A stretch of 64,000 bases of DNA from NCBI RefSeq assembly GCF_000298315.2, contig NZ_AEYE02000035.1:372001-436000 (forward strand), in the 5' to 3' direction. The DNA comes from Rhizobium grahamii CCGE 502 (lineage in GTDB: Bacteria; Pseudomonadota; Alphaproteobacteria; Rhizobiales; Rhizobiaceae). The number at the start of each line of letters is the position of its first letter. Position 1 is the first letter of the stretch. The notes below the pieces were generated by a model. It was given only the letters and a program-made list of their open reading frames with translations. It was not told the DNA's origin and did not search any database. Positions 27,467 through 35,125 of this stretch are shown here, in pieces. Both the position numbers and the translations under genes were made by a program.

Positions 27467-28407
27467 TGGCTTCGGCGAGCATGGAAACCACGGCCGCGGT
27501 CAATGCCAGTGCAAAGCAGAGGAGCAAACCGGGAAGGTTTGCTCCCAATTATTGGCCTTTTGTCATTCCTGCCCTGGTTGTCGTGGCGGCAGTGATCGTC
27601 TTCCCGTGGGTCTTCACCTTGTGGATGAGTATCAACAGCTGGACACTTGGCCAGGCACAGGTTTTCGCCGGACTGGATAACTACGTCCGCCTCGCAAGTG
27701 ACCTGCGCTTTTGGGAATCGCTGTGGCATACCGTGCTCTACACGACCTTGTCGGTTGCAGCTCCTGTCGTTCTCGGGACGCTAGCCGGCCTCATCTTCGA
27801 TGCGCAGTTTCCTCTACGCGGCATCCTGCGTGGTGTCTTCGTCATGCCGATGATGGCCACCCCCGTCGCCATCGCACTCGTCTGGACGATGATGTTCCAT
27901 CCGCAGCTCGGCGTTCTGAACTACCTGCTTTCCAATATCGGGATCGGGCCGCAGGAATGGATCTATAATCAGGCGAGCGTCATTCCATCTCTTGTGCTTG
28001 TCGAAACCTGGCAATGGACGCCGCTTGTCATGCTTATCGTGCTCGGGGGGCTGGCCGCATTACCGCGCGAACCCTACGAGAGCGCAGAAATCGACGGCGC
28101 AAATGTCTGGCAAAAGTTTCGTTACCTGACACTGCCGATGATCGCACCGTTCCTGATGATTGCCGTCATTATTCGCAGCATTGATGCCGTTAAGAGCTTC
28201 GACATCATCTATGCAATGACCCAGGGCGGACCGGGCACGGCATCGGAGACCATCAACATCTACCTTTACAATACCGCCTTCTCATACTACGACATCGGCT
28301 ACGGCTCAGCGATGGCTGTTGTGTTCTTCGTCCTGATCGTCGCGCTTTCCTTCATTCTCCTGATAGTCAAACAGCGCGCCAACTGGTCCGACGGAGAGGC
28401 ACGCTAA
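27466..28407 (+). CDS. CUT1 ABC transporter permease (MalF/UgpA type)
   Basis: A 313-residue inner-membrane permease with six main hydrophobic segments. The cytoplasmic EAA-type loop is YESAEIDGANVWQKFRYLTL near residues 205-224. After a hydrophilic 25-residue start, the first helix begins at WPFVIPALVVVAAVIV. Start and stop overlap the neighbours as TAATG. Works with the next permease as a heterodimer. Confidence 0.92.
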   Translation: MASASMETTAAVNASAKQRSKPGRFAPNYWPFVIPALVVVAAVIVFPWVFTLWMSINSWTLGQAQVFAGLDNYVRLASDLRFWESLWHTVLYTTLSVAAPVVLGTLAGLIFDAQFPLRGILRGVFVMPMMATPVAIALVWTMMFHPQLGVLNYLLSNIGIGPQEWIYNQASVIPSLVLVETWQWTPLVMLIVLGGLAALPREPYESAEIDGANVWQKFRYLTLPMIAPFLMIAVIIRSIDAVKSFDIIYAMTQGGPGTASETINIYLYNTAFSYYDIGYGSAMAVVFFVLIVALSFILLIVKQRANWSDGEAR

Positions 28408-29222
28408 TGAAGCGCAAGACTTTGGACCGTCTCGGACTTTTGTTTGTCGCCCTCGTCATGGTATCGCCAGTCGTGCTGTTCTTCCTCTGGATGATCTCCC
28501 TGTCTCTGAAATACGAGATAGATAATGGCGCCTATCCTCCGATCTTCATCCCCGAGCGCTTGGCATGGTCGAATTACATCAAGGTGTTTGAGGAGAACAA
28601 TTTCTTCCTCTATCTCTGGAATTCAGTCCTGGTTACGGGTGCGGCGACACTTCTGGCACTTATTATCGGGGTACCGGCCGGATACGGGATTGCCCGCCTG
28701 AAGGCAGAAAAGTCAGCTGTCGTCATTATGATCGCCCGCATGACACCCGGCCTCTCCTTCCTGATTCCGCTTTTCCTTCTGTTCCAGTGGCTCAGTCTGC
28801 TCGGCACCCTCTGGCCACAGATCATCATCCATCTGGTTGTCACAGTCCCGATCGTTGTCTGGATCATGATCGGGTACTTTGAGACCACACCAATGGAACT
28901 GGAGGAGGCGGCAAGTATCGATGGGGCAACGCCCTGGCAGGTTTTTCGTCTGGTAGCTCTGCCGATCGCAAGGCCAGGCATTGTAGTCGCTTTCATCCTG
29001 TCGGTCATTTTCTCATGGAACAATTTTGTGTTCGGGATTGTCCTTGCCAGCCGAGAGACGCGCACCCTGCCCGTCGCAGTCTACAATATGCTGTCGTTTG
29101 AGCAGGTCAGTTGGGGGCCGCTTGCAGCGGCAGCGCTGATTGTCACCTTACCGGTACTGATCCTGACCGTATTCGCTCAGCGTCAGATCGTTGCGGGCCT
29201 GACGGCAGGTGCCGTCAAGTGA
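28407..29222 (+). CDS. CUT1 ABC transporter permease (MalG/UgpE type)
   Basis: A 271-residue permease with six hydrophobic segments; the EAA loop is LEEAASIDGATPWQVFRLVA near residues 165-184. It ends with the family-typical QRQIVAGLTAGAVK tail. It overlaps the kinase gene by four bases (GTGA). No ABC ATPase gene follows, so this importer must borrow an ATPase encoded elsewhere, a common situation for CUT1 systems with shared MsmK/UgpC-like subunits. Confidence 0.92.
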   Translation: MKRKTLDRLGLLFVALVMVSPVVLFFLWMISLSLKYEIDNGAYPPIFIPERLAWSNYIKVFEENNFFLYLWNSVLVTGAATLLALIIGVPAGYGIARLKAEKSAVVIMIARMTPGLSFLIPLFLLFQWLSLLGTLWPQIIIHLVVTVPIVVWIMIGYFETTPMELEEAASIDGATPWQVFRLVALPIARPGIVVAFILSVIFSWNNFVFGIVLASRETRTLPVAVYNMLSFEQVSWGPLAAAALIVTLPVLILTVFAQRQIVAGLTAGAVK

Positions 29223-30199
29223 CGCCAGTGGGACAAGACCCCAAACCATCGAGGCATATTCTTTGCGTTGGGGCCGCAGTCCTGGACACGCTGTTCAGAG
29301 TCCGCACCATGCCAACCGGACAAGGAAAAGTCCTCCCTTATGACATGTTGCAGATTGCGGAAGGCATGGCGTCGAGTGCCGCGTTCGCGATCGTCAGGCT
29401 TGGTGGTAATGCAAGTCTGTGGGGTGCCGTTGGGGATGATATGGCGGGAGAACGGATCGTTGCCGAACTTTCTGAGAGCGGCATCGACACCAGAGGTTTG
29501 CGTCGCGTGGTGGACGCCCGTTCAGCCGTATCAACGATCCTTGTTGACGATGCCGGCGAGCGTCTGATCGTTCCCTTCTACGACCAGCGGCTCCATCAGA
29601 CCACCAATCCCGTCACCGCTCGAGATGTCGATACATTCGATGCCGTTCTTGTCGACGTTCGCTGGCCGGAGCTTGCGTTAAGGACGTTGCTCGCTGCCCG
29701 TGAGGCAGGCATCCCTGCTATCCTCGACGGCGATGTAGCGCCCGACGGGGTAATCGAGATGTTGGCACCGGCCGCAAGCCACATTATCTTTTCGCAGCCG
29801 GCCGCAGAGCGGCTATCAGGAACAGAAGACCAGGGGTCGATCGTTCAGCTGTTGCAGGACCGATTCCCTTACGCCTTTGTCAGCGTGACCTTAGGAGATA
29901 GGGGTTGCGTCTGGTTCGACAGCAACAGTGCCTCTATCCGCCACCTAGAAGCACCCCGTATCAAGGCCATCGATACGTTGGCGGCTGGGGACATTTTTCA
30001 CGGAACATTCGCGCTGATGCTGTCCGAGGGCATACCAATCGAAGACATGATGCGCGCGTCCTCAATGGCAGCCGCGATCAAATGCCAAAGGTTCGGGGGC
30101 CGTATCGGTTCCCCAGACAGAGAGGAACTTCACAGCGCACTGCTTGATTGGGATGCCAGGGCTGTTGATATTGCCTCACGCCACTCGACAGTGGCTTGA
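29219..30199 (+). CDS. PfkB-family sugar kinase, YihV (sulfofructose kinase)-like
   Basis: A 326-residue ribokinase-fold kinase. The PfkB signature 2 is IDTLAAGDIFHGTFAL with catalytic base D258. GTG 29219 overlaps the permease stop and is the natural start. Several blocks follow the E. coli 6-deoxy-6-sulfofructose kinase YihV more than ribokinase or KDG kinase: VDVRWPELA, ILDGDVAPD, DIFHGTFAL and AAIKCQRFGGRIGSPD. K37 and R148 sit where I recall sulfonate-binding Lys and Arg of YihV, but the third residue, an Asn, is not kept. It could therefore act on another acidic ketose; the substrate is open. Confidence 0.85.
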   Translation: MTPVGQDPKPSRHILCVGAAVLDTLFRVRTMPTGQGKVLPYDMLQIAEGMASSAAFAIVRLGGNASLWGAVGDDMAGERIVAELSESGIDTRGLRRVVDARSAVSTILVDDAGERLIVPFYDQRLHQTTNPVTARDVDTFDAVLVDVRWPELALRTLLAAREAGIPAILDGDVAPDGVIEMLAPAASHIIFSQPAAERLSGTEDQGSIVQLLQDRFPYAFVSVTLGDRGCVWFDSNSASIRHLEAPRIKAIDTLAAGDIFHGTFALMLSEGIPIEDMMRASSMAAAIKCQRFGGRIGSPDREELHSALLDWDARAVDIASRHSTVA

Positions 30200-30214
30200 A
30201 TTCAACGTCTTGCG

Positions 30215-30277
30215 GATTGGGGCACGCCCGCGGCGAGGTGAAATCAACTGATCCGAAGATCGCACAATGCCCCAATC
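30215..30277. repeat. Long inverted repeat downstream of the kinase gene
   Basis: GATTGGGGCA at 30215-30224 and TGCCCCAATC at 30268-30277 are perfect 10-bp arms with a 43-base spacer. It lies 15 bases after the kinase stop and may end or protect the operon mRNA, or be a remnant of a rhizobial intergenic repeat. There is no T-tract. Confidence 0.4.
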
Positions 30278-30448
30278 AGCCATCGCCCGACTGGCCGGTG
30301 AGGATTGATAGGTCTTATCGGTGGTTGGAACCACGCGCTGGTCCAGTCGGGGCAATACCTAAGTTTAGTTACCTCCATTCCAGGAATGAATTACCTTGTA
30401 CTCGTTGCCTCAACCCTCAATGAGGCGGGTAGCGTCCTCGCTGCTAAC

Positions 30449-30535
30449 GGCTTCGGTGTCCCTCCCCTCCACCGAGGCCGCGGATCCTCCCAAGGTCCGC
30501 TAAGGCCGTCTCCATCCGCCCGGAGACGGCCTTCC
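30449..30535 (+). ncRNA. Candidate alpha-r14-like sRNA with two anti-Shine-Dalgarno hairpin loops
   Basis: Three hairpins follow each other with almost no spacer. SL1: arms 30449-30458 and 30470-30479 (10 bp, one G-U), loop TCCCTCCCCTC. SL2: arms 30480-30486 and 30494-30500 (7 bp, one G-U), loop CTCCCAA. SL3: arms 30502-30513 and 30522-30533 (12 perfect pairs), loop of 8, then CCTCTT, a weak terminator tail. Both first loops expose the complement of a Shine-Dalgarno sequence, as in the alpha-r14 family (S. meliloti NfeR1) that pairs with ABC-transporter mRNAs. A possible promoter is CTTGTA near 30398 with a 5' end around 30425-30449. Confidence 0.65.
30502..30533 (+). terminator. 12-bp hairpin ending the sRNA candidate
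   Basis: AAGGCCGTCTCC and GGAGACGGCCTT pair perfectly around an 8-base loop. The downstream tract is only CCTCTT, so termination may be inefficient. It is placed as the third hairpin of the sRNA candidate. Confidence 0.6.
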
Positions 30536-30904
30536 TCTTGATGTCGCGTGCACCGCCACTATGGACAGTGAGCGAGTTTGACTGGCCGAGAATGAAATCC
30601 ACGCACACAGACTGTTCCTGGGGCAGTTCTGTGCAGCGGACGCGTCAATTGCAACGGGAACCTCCCATCGATATCCGCGTCACTGCACGATCAGTGGTGA
30701 CAGTTGTTTTCCTAGTATCGTAGGATAGACGCCCCTGACGGCGCGGGCTCGGCAGGCTCCCGCCAAACATACCATTGGCGGAAATTGCGTTGTCAAAAAC
30801 CGAAACGATATGGTCATCGCGGCGGCTTGACAGACCAGACCTATGTATAGGTCAGGTGGCCCCTGGAACAGGATATGCTCGCGGCACAATAGGATGGGGG
30901 AACG
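30534..30904. promoter_or_regulatory. Upstream region of the two-component locus with a 16-bp palindrome
   Basis: No gene is supported in this gap. GACCTAT-GT-ATAGGTC at 30838-30853 is a 7-2-7 perfect inverted repeat, 52 bp before the sensor kinase start and just after TTGACA at 30827-30832. A symmetric site overlapping the expected promoter suggests a dimeric regulator, possibly the LuxR-type response regulator of the same locus. Confidence 0.5.
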
Positions 30905-32488
30905 ATGTCGATAGGGTTGAAGTTGTTGCTTCGGGGGCGCGATCCGGATGGAGGCCACAACATGGCTTTTGTCCTAACTGCTGTTGGGCTTTCAGCCGCG
31001 GTGTTTTACGTCGACACATTCACCGAAATCGAAGGCGCCATTGCTGTTTTCTATGTCGTCGCGATGCTGCTCGCTGCACAAGCCACCTCGGGCACCGGGC
31101 TCTTCCTTGCGGCAGCCATTTGTGGGGCCCTCACCCTTTTTTCGTACGGAGTGACCCATGGGCACGATGCCGACCTCCCGTCTGCAATCCGCCTGACTGT
31201 CGCACTTGCCGCGCTGTTCGTGACAACGATGTTGCTTGTGAAGACGGAGACAGGCCGTCTGACACTTGTCTCGACCAACTCTGCCTTGAAAGAGAGCGAG
31301 GCAAGGTATCGTTCGATTTTCGATCGAACCCGTGTCGCTCTCTGGGAGCGAGACTATTCGAAGTTGCGGACTTATCTGATGGACATGAAGGCGCGGGGCG
31401 TTACCGACATCAAGGTGCAAGCGCAAGTCGATCCGACGCTTGTCGACCGTTGCGTCGGTTTGATCAGGGTGGTCGCGGCGAATGAAGCGGCGCACGAGAT
31501 GCTGGGTTCGGATCCGTCCTCGGACGGAACGCTGCGCCGCGCAATAATTCCGGGCCAGGAGAGATTTCTTGACGTCCTGCAGGCGATCATCAACGGCGCC
31601 AGGATCTTCGAAGAGAGGGTTGAGATACGAACGCATGACGGCGAAGACAAGCTCGTGCTGCTCAGTATCGTCTTTCCCGAAGATCCGGCCGCTTTCAACC
31701 GCGTTGTGGTGAGCATGGTCGACATCACGCAGCGCGAAATGGCATTGAAGGCGCTCGCGGAAGCACAGGCTGAGCTAACGAAAGCTTCGAAAGCGGCCAT
31801 GGTTGGCGCAATGTCGGCATCGCTTGCGCATGAACTTAATCAGCCCCTTGGTGCCATCGTAGTGAACGCACAGACATTACTACGATGGCTTGATCGAGAT
31901 CCCCCCGATTTCTCCGCCGCAAGGCGGTCGGCCGAGCGAATGATCCGCGACAGCCAACGTGCTAGCGAGATTATCCAGAACACCCGCGGTCTCCTCTCTC
32001 CGTCCAGCAACAAGCTCGAGCCTATCGATCTGGACGAGGTGCTTGTCGAGACTATGGCGCTAATGGAGCACGAGCTACAGCGGAGCGGGGTTACTGTGCA
32101 CGTCGCAAGGAAAGCTGATATTCCCCAGATCTCAATCGTCAAAATCGAATTGCAACAAGTCCTGATCAATCTGGTCACCAACGCCATCCAGGCCATGGAC
32201 GCCGCCGGGAGTCGTGAAAGGAACATCACGATATCCGCAGGGAGGCCGGATAGTGAACACGTCAATATTACAGTGCGTGACACTGGACCGGGGATTACCG
32301 GGGATGTCAGGGACAAGTTGTTTGCCCCGTTTTTCACGACCAAGCCGACCGGACTTGGCATGGGGCTATCCATTTGCCGAACAACCTTGGAGGCACGGGG
32401 TGGGAAGCTGGATGGACGAAATCATTCCGATGGCGGCGCGGTTTTCGAGATGCACCTGCCAATCAAGCCGGAGGTAGAACATGCCTGA
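30905..32488 (+). CDS. Membrane sensor histidine kinase with PAS domain
   Basis: A 527-residue sensor kinase. The N-terminus has about four hydrophobic helices (residues 22-112), then a PAS-like region starting SEARYRSIFDRTRVALWERD (about 131-280), the HisKA helix with phosphoacceptor H309 (SLAHELNQPLGAIVVNAQTL), and an HATPase_c domain with N box LINLVTNAIQAM and G boxes DTGPGI and GLGMGLSICRT. The NQPLxAI pattern is that of FixL/DctB-type kinases. The stop overlaps the response regulator gene by 8 bp. The signal is unknown; the PAS region is divergent, and I see no haem-type signature. Confidence 0.92.
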   Translation: MSIGLKLLLRGRDPDGGHNMAFVLTAVGLSAAVFYVDTFTEIEGAIAVFYVVAMLLAAQATSGTGLFLAAAICGALTLFSYGVTHGHDADLPSAIRLTVALAALFVTTMLLVKTETGRLTLVSTNSALKESEARYRSIFDRTRVALWERDYSKLRTYLMDMKARGVTDIKVQAQVDPTLVDRCVGLIRVVAANEAAHEMLGSDPSSDGTLRRAIIPGQERFLDVLQAIINGARIFEERVEIRTHDGEDKLVLLSIVFPEDPAAFNRVVVSMVDITQREMALKALAEAQAELTKASKAAMVGAMSASLAHELNQPLGAIVVNAQTLLRWLDRDPPDFSAARRSAERMIRDSQRASEIIQNTRGLLSPSSNKLEPIDLDEVLVETMALMEHELQRSGVTVHVARKADIPQISIVKIELQQVLINLVTNAIQAMDAAGSRERNITISAGRPDSEHVNITVRDTGPGITGDVRDKLFAPFFTTKPTGLGMGLSICRTTLEARGGKLDGRNHSDGGAVFEMHLPIKPEVEHA

Positions 32489-33137
32489 AATCCGCAAGCT
32501 GCCGAAGGAAGAACCTGGTCCTGTTGTCTTCATTGTAGACGATGATGTCTCGATGCGGGAGGCCCTCATCGATTTGTTCGGCTCAATGAAATTCGAGGCG
32601 GAGGCCTTCGAAAGCGCGACCGCGTTCCTGGAACAGGCGAGTTTCGCTCGAGCGGGTTGCATTCTTCTCGATGTCAGGCTGCCCGGGGTAAGCGGCCTGG
32701 ACTTCCAGATGCAGTTGGACCGTATGGGCTGCAAAATGCCGATCATTTTCATGACCGGATTTGGAGACATTCCGATGAGCGTGCGAGCGATGAAGGCCGG
32801 TGCTGTCGATTTCCTGACCAAGCCGTTCAAGGACCAGGACATTCTTGACGCAGTGTCGACGGCCATCGACCAAGATGCGTCGCGGCGGCGGCAAATCGCG
32901 CAAAGCGAAGCCGTTGCATCCCTGGCAGTTAGCCTGACGCGGCGAGAACGCGAAGTCATGAAAGCCGTGGTTAAGGGCTTGATGAACAAGCAGATCGCAT
33001 ATGAGCTGGGCATTAGCGAGGTCACGGTGAAGCTTCATCGAGGCAACGTCATGCGGAAAATGGAAGTCCGGTCGGTAGCCGATCTGGTGAGGAAGGCCGA
33101 AATGCTCGGCGAAGACTCAGGAGAACCTGTATCTTAG
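32481..33137 (+). CDS. FixJ-type response regulator (receiver plus LuxR helix-turn-helix)
   Basis: A 218-residue regulator: receiver domain with acidic pair D20-D21, phosphoacceptor D64 (CILLDVRLPGVSGL) and the conserved TKPF lysine, followed by a LuxR-type DNA-binding domain (LTRREREVMKAVVKGLMNKQ, then ISEVTVKLHRGNVMRKM). Architecture is that of FixJ, NodW and TodT. The start overlaps the kinase gene, so they are partners. The inverted repeat at 30838-30853 is a possible target. Confidence 0.93.
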   Translation: MPEIRKLPKEEPGPVVFIVDDDVSMREALIDLFGSMKFEAEAFESATAFLEQASFARAGCILLDVRLPGVSGLDFQMQLDRMGCKMPIIFMTGFGDIPMSVRAMKAGAVDFLTKPFKDQDILDAVSTAIDQDASRRRQIAQSEAVASLAVSLTRREREVMKAVVKGLMNKQIAYELGISEVTVKLHRGNVMRKMEVRSVADLVRKAEMLGEDSGEPVS

Positions 33138-33138
33138 T

Positions 33139-33600
33139 ATGATACCTCAACATGGGCGATCAGCGCATAACAACAACAGAAAATACTTAGAAAAGGTTGT
33201 TTCCTTGCCCTCAGTTCCCACCATAGCCGTCGTCGACGACGACGAGGCCATCCGTGAAGCGATGGATGATCTCGTCAAATCCTGCGGCTACGACTCTCGG
33301 CTATTTGCTTCAGCTGAAGAATTCCTGGCGTTTGAACCCCGATCTGACATCGATTGTATGCTGGTCGACGTCATGATGCCTGGCTTGAGCGGCATTGAGT
33401 TGCAGGCCGAATTGAACAAGCGCCCAAGCCACCCGCCGGTGATCTTCGTCACATCTTACAAGGACGAGAGAACGCGCAACGCAGCGATGAGCGCCGGCGC
33501 ATTTGCATTTCTTGGCAAGCCAGTCGACATCGAAAGGCTGATCGGTTGTCTCGAATCCGCGCTCACGCACCAACTTGATCAGGGCCGCGGAGATTCTTGA
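33139..33600 (+). CDS. Single-domain response regulator (receiver only)
   Basis: Receiver domain of about 130 residues without an output domain: acidic pair in AVVDDDEAIREAM, phosphoacceptor Asp in CMLVDVMMPGLSG, and Lys in FLGKPVD. ATG 33139 lies two bases after the FixJ-type gene; TTG 33205, with AAAAGG eight bases upstream, gives a protein that starts right at the domain and is perhaps the true start. Such stand-alone receivers act as phosphate sinks, relays or protein-protein switches. Having one kinase with two receivers in one operon suggests branched or buffered signalling. Confidence 0.85.
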   Translation: MIPQHGRSAHNNNRKYLEKVVSLPSVPTIAVVDDDEAIREAMDDLVKSCGYDSRLFASAEEFLAFEPRSDIDCMLVDVMMPGLSGIELQAELNKRPSHPPVIFVTSYKDERTRNAAMSAGAFAFLGKPVDIERLIGCLESALTHQLDQGRGDS

Positions 33601-33670
33601 ACCTTTCGGGTTCGTGTCCCGCCCGGCTCGAAACGACCGCCCTAATTTTCCATCAGAGGGAGACAAATTG

Positions 33671-33877
33671 ATGTTCTCGATCAGGAACCTGCGCCGTTGG
33701 GGGCACCTTGGAGGGCCATCCATGGGTGTTCGCTTGATCCATGACGTCCCCCGGCGAATTTATAGGTTGCGAGGCGAACTGCGACGCGACGACCAGGCGG
33801 CCGTCGATGCGGCGCGTTTCGGCAGGCAGCTCGACTCCCTGCGCAAATCCATCCAGCTCTCGTTTTCTGGCGATTGA
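33671..33877 (+). CDS. Small basic hypothetical protein, 68 residues
   Basis: An ATG at 33671 with GAGGGAGAC upstream opens a 68-residue frame rich in Arg (GVRLIHDVPRRIYRLRGELR). No family is recognised and no membrane segment is clear. It follows the single-domain receiver gene and may belong to that transcript. Low confidence that it is expressed. Confidence 0.35.
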   Translation: MFSIRNLRRWGHLGGPSMGVRLIHDVPRRIYRLRGELRRDDQAAVDAARFGRQLDSLRKSIQLSFSGD

Positions 33878-33989
33878 CACTCAGGCTGGCGCATTGAGCG
33901 ACATCCCGACGACGAGGTTACGTTCAAGGGCTAGTCACCTGGAACCAAAATAAGCTTCATTTTGTTCGGCTTCTGTTAGAAGAGCAGGA

Positions 33990-34432
33990 GTTGATTGATG
34001 GTTGGCAGCAAGCAGGCCTCGTCGTTCTGAGCGACGCGGATAGAAGCTTCTGGAATCTCAGGTGCGCCGGCATAAAGCGCCGCGCTCCTTGTCGGATCGA
34101 TGCCGGAGATGGACAACTATGCGACTCACAAGACGCCGAGGATCAAGCCCTGGCTTGCGCGCCGCCCACACTGGCTTGTTCACTTCACGCCAACGTCGGC
34201 ATCCTTGATCAATCAGGTCGAGCGGTGGTTCGCAGAGTTGACGCGAAAGCAGTTGCAGCGCGGCGTACACCGTTCCACCGCAGAACTGGAAGCCGACATC
34301 GACGCCTTCATCGAAACCCACAACGAAAATCCAAACCCATACAAGTGGCTCAAATCCGCCGACCAAATCCTCGCGTCGGTCAAGCGCTTCTGCCAAAAGA
34401 CAATGAACCGACCTTCAGATTCAGGTGACTAG
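33990..34432 (+). pseudogene. IS630-family transposase relic with frameshift and internal deletion
   Basis: Around 34018-34050 one frame reads VVLSDADRSF; the next piece LLESQVRRHKAPRSLSDRCR is in another frame (about 34047-34106), so a frameshift separates them. It then joins directly to MDNYATHKTPRIKPWLARRP at about 34109, the second catalytic Asp region, and runs to the end of the transposase (SASLINQVERWF, where the usual W is L, then ILASVKRFC) at 34432. The middle of the gene, with the first catalytic Asp, is deleted. The element is dead; no ends were identified. Confidence 0.82.
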
Positions 34433-34606
34433 AGACAAGGCTCATTGTACAGCTTTGGCGCGTGTATTCGAGGTCTTTGCCACGCCTGTCCCATATTGTC
34501 CCCGGGCGATGGACGAGATCAGCAGGAATGAACTAAGGTTCATGTTCTCGATAATTAAGGGACTGTCTTTAAGTTTTACATAAGGGAGTAGTTAAGAAGG
34601 AAGACT

Positions 34607-34954
34607 TTAAAAGTCGCGTTCGCAGACGAAGCTTGAAGCATCTCCCTTATGGACGTAAAAGTGGCCAACGAGGCGCCCAGCGGAGCCGAGAGCAGCCCAT
34701 CCGCGACTACCGGCCGGAGCGCTCCTATCTGCTCCCTCCCATGAGAACTCCGCACAGCCTGACCCGCCGCGTGCGGTATAGCGGACATCGAGGAGGCCAT
34801 TGAGCGGCCCGAAGGTGATGACACCGTCCGTTGTGCCGTGGAATATGAGATGCGCCTCTGCGACCAGATCGAGGAAGTCAGTGTCCCTGTTGTCCATTTC
34901 GACGATGCGCCAACGACCGTGGGAGGCCTTGGCGAAGGGAGAAACTCTGGCCAT
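34607..34954 (-). CDS. Conserved hypothetical protein, 115 residues
   Basis: A small soluble protein beginning MARVSPFAKASHGRWRIVEM. It carries RDTDFLDLVAEAHLIFHGTT, GPLNGLLDVRYTAR and GRLVGHFYVHKGDASSFVCE, a pattern I recall from a widespread family of uncharacterised bacterial proteins often found near mobile DNA. Function unknown. Translation starts at ATG 34954; the ribosome site is weak. It lies between an IS630 relic and the apiose locus and is probably part of the mobile flank. Confidence 0.7.
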   Translation of the reverse strand: MARVSPFAKASHGRWRIVEMDNRDTDFLDLVAEAHLIFHGTTDGVITFGPLNGLLDVRYTARGGSGCAEFSWEGADRSAPAGSRGWAALGSAGRLVGHFYVHKGDASSFVCERDF

Positions 34955-35125
34955 CAATTTTTTCTTCGTCGTGGGCTCCGGCAGCTCTGAACAGAGTCCG
35001 ACCGAGGCGGTCGCGGCTCGCCTTGATCCAAAGAACGCACCTTGATGCTCGTGCGCATGGCTACGGACAGCTACCCTTCCGCGTCGTGCGTTGGTCGAGC
35101 CGATCGGCTATCGGTGGCTCACCCA

